NCBI GenBank assembly: GCA_035762175.1
Contig: DASTPP010000380.1
Location: 1-29,076, forward strand
DNA: 29,076 nucleotides
From: DASTPP01 sp035762175
GTDB lineage: Bacteria > Myxococcota_A > Polyangia > Polyangiales > Polyangiaceae
Direction: 5' to 3'
Shown piece after piece: positions 29,073 to 29,076 of the stretch (position 1 is the first letter of the stretch; each line of letters starts with the position of its first letter). A model generated the notes under the pieces. It was not told the origin of the DNA. It did no database searches and saw only the letters and a program-made list of their open reading frames with translations. The position numbers and the translations under genes are program-made.

Positions 29073-29076
29073 CGCG

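Overview
This is a very GC-rich, gene-dense window. It looks like the chromosome of a myxobacterium (Myxococcota, probably near Polyangium/Sorangium). That placement is an inference from four things: extreme GC at third codon positions; a membrane Ser/Thr kinase with the HRDVSPxN catalytic loop and a short Cys-flanked C-terminal motif; a PEGA-type partner protein and Gly-rich lipoproteins; and Uma2-like and octapeptide-repeat PD-(D/E)XK-like proteins. No rRNA, tRNA or CRISPR array is visible.

Layout. 1-1.4 kb: the 3' part of a PD-(D/E)XK-like protein gene, then debris (a remnant of a second copy and a truncated Uma2 endonuclease). 1.4-3.6 kb: an AraC-type regulator divergent from a short-chain dehydrogenase (SDR). 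3.5-4.8 kb: a Cys-rich exported protein. 4.8-6.7 kb: recA with a CcmA-like ABC ATPase starting at the next base. 6.9-8.4 kb: a complete IS4-family insertion sequence with perfect inverted repeats and a 10-bp target duplication. 8.4-9.6 kb: an ammonium transporter. 9.9-12 kb: a glycine-zipper protein, a polyhydroxyalkanoate-system-like protein, then a DoxX-GST pair divergent from a LysR regulator.

13.2-18 kb is the most accessory-like part. It holds a STAS-like/HATPase/STAS-like fusion protein, an unknown 175-aa protein behind a structured leader, a frameshifted antitoxin remnant, a lower-GC Mrr-like PD-(D/E)XK endonuclease, an unknown 256-aa protein and a 42-bp minisatellite. 18.4-24 kb: an epoxide-hydrolase-like lipoprotein divergent from a second LysR regulator, a second SDR, a striking 114-bp hairpin, and a DUF6930/DUF7309-like protein with a histone-H1-like tail whose frame stays open into the SDR. 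24.1-27.8 kb: an operon of Ser/Thr kinase, PEGA protein and LamG-like lipoprotein. 28-29 kb: a DUF1704 (MATCAP-like) metallopeptidase.

The most interesting signal is a 30-bp promoter-like module, identical at 29 of 30 positions. It occurs upstream of the polyhydroxyalkanoate-type gene and again upstream of the STAS/HATPase fusion gene 4 kb away, and suggests shared control. Other points of note are the insertion sequence with its semi-palindromic target, the giant hairpin, the in-frame DUF6930-to-SDR reading frame, and tandem repeats (24, 30, 31 and 42 bp) that have reshaped or copied gene ends.
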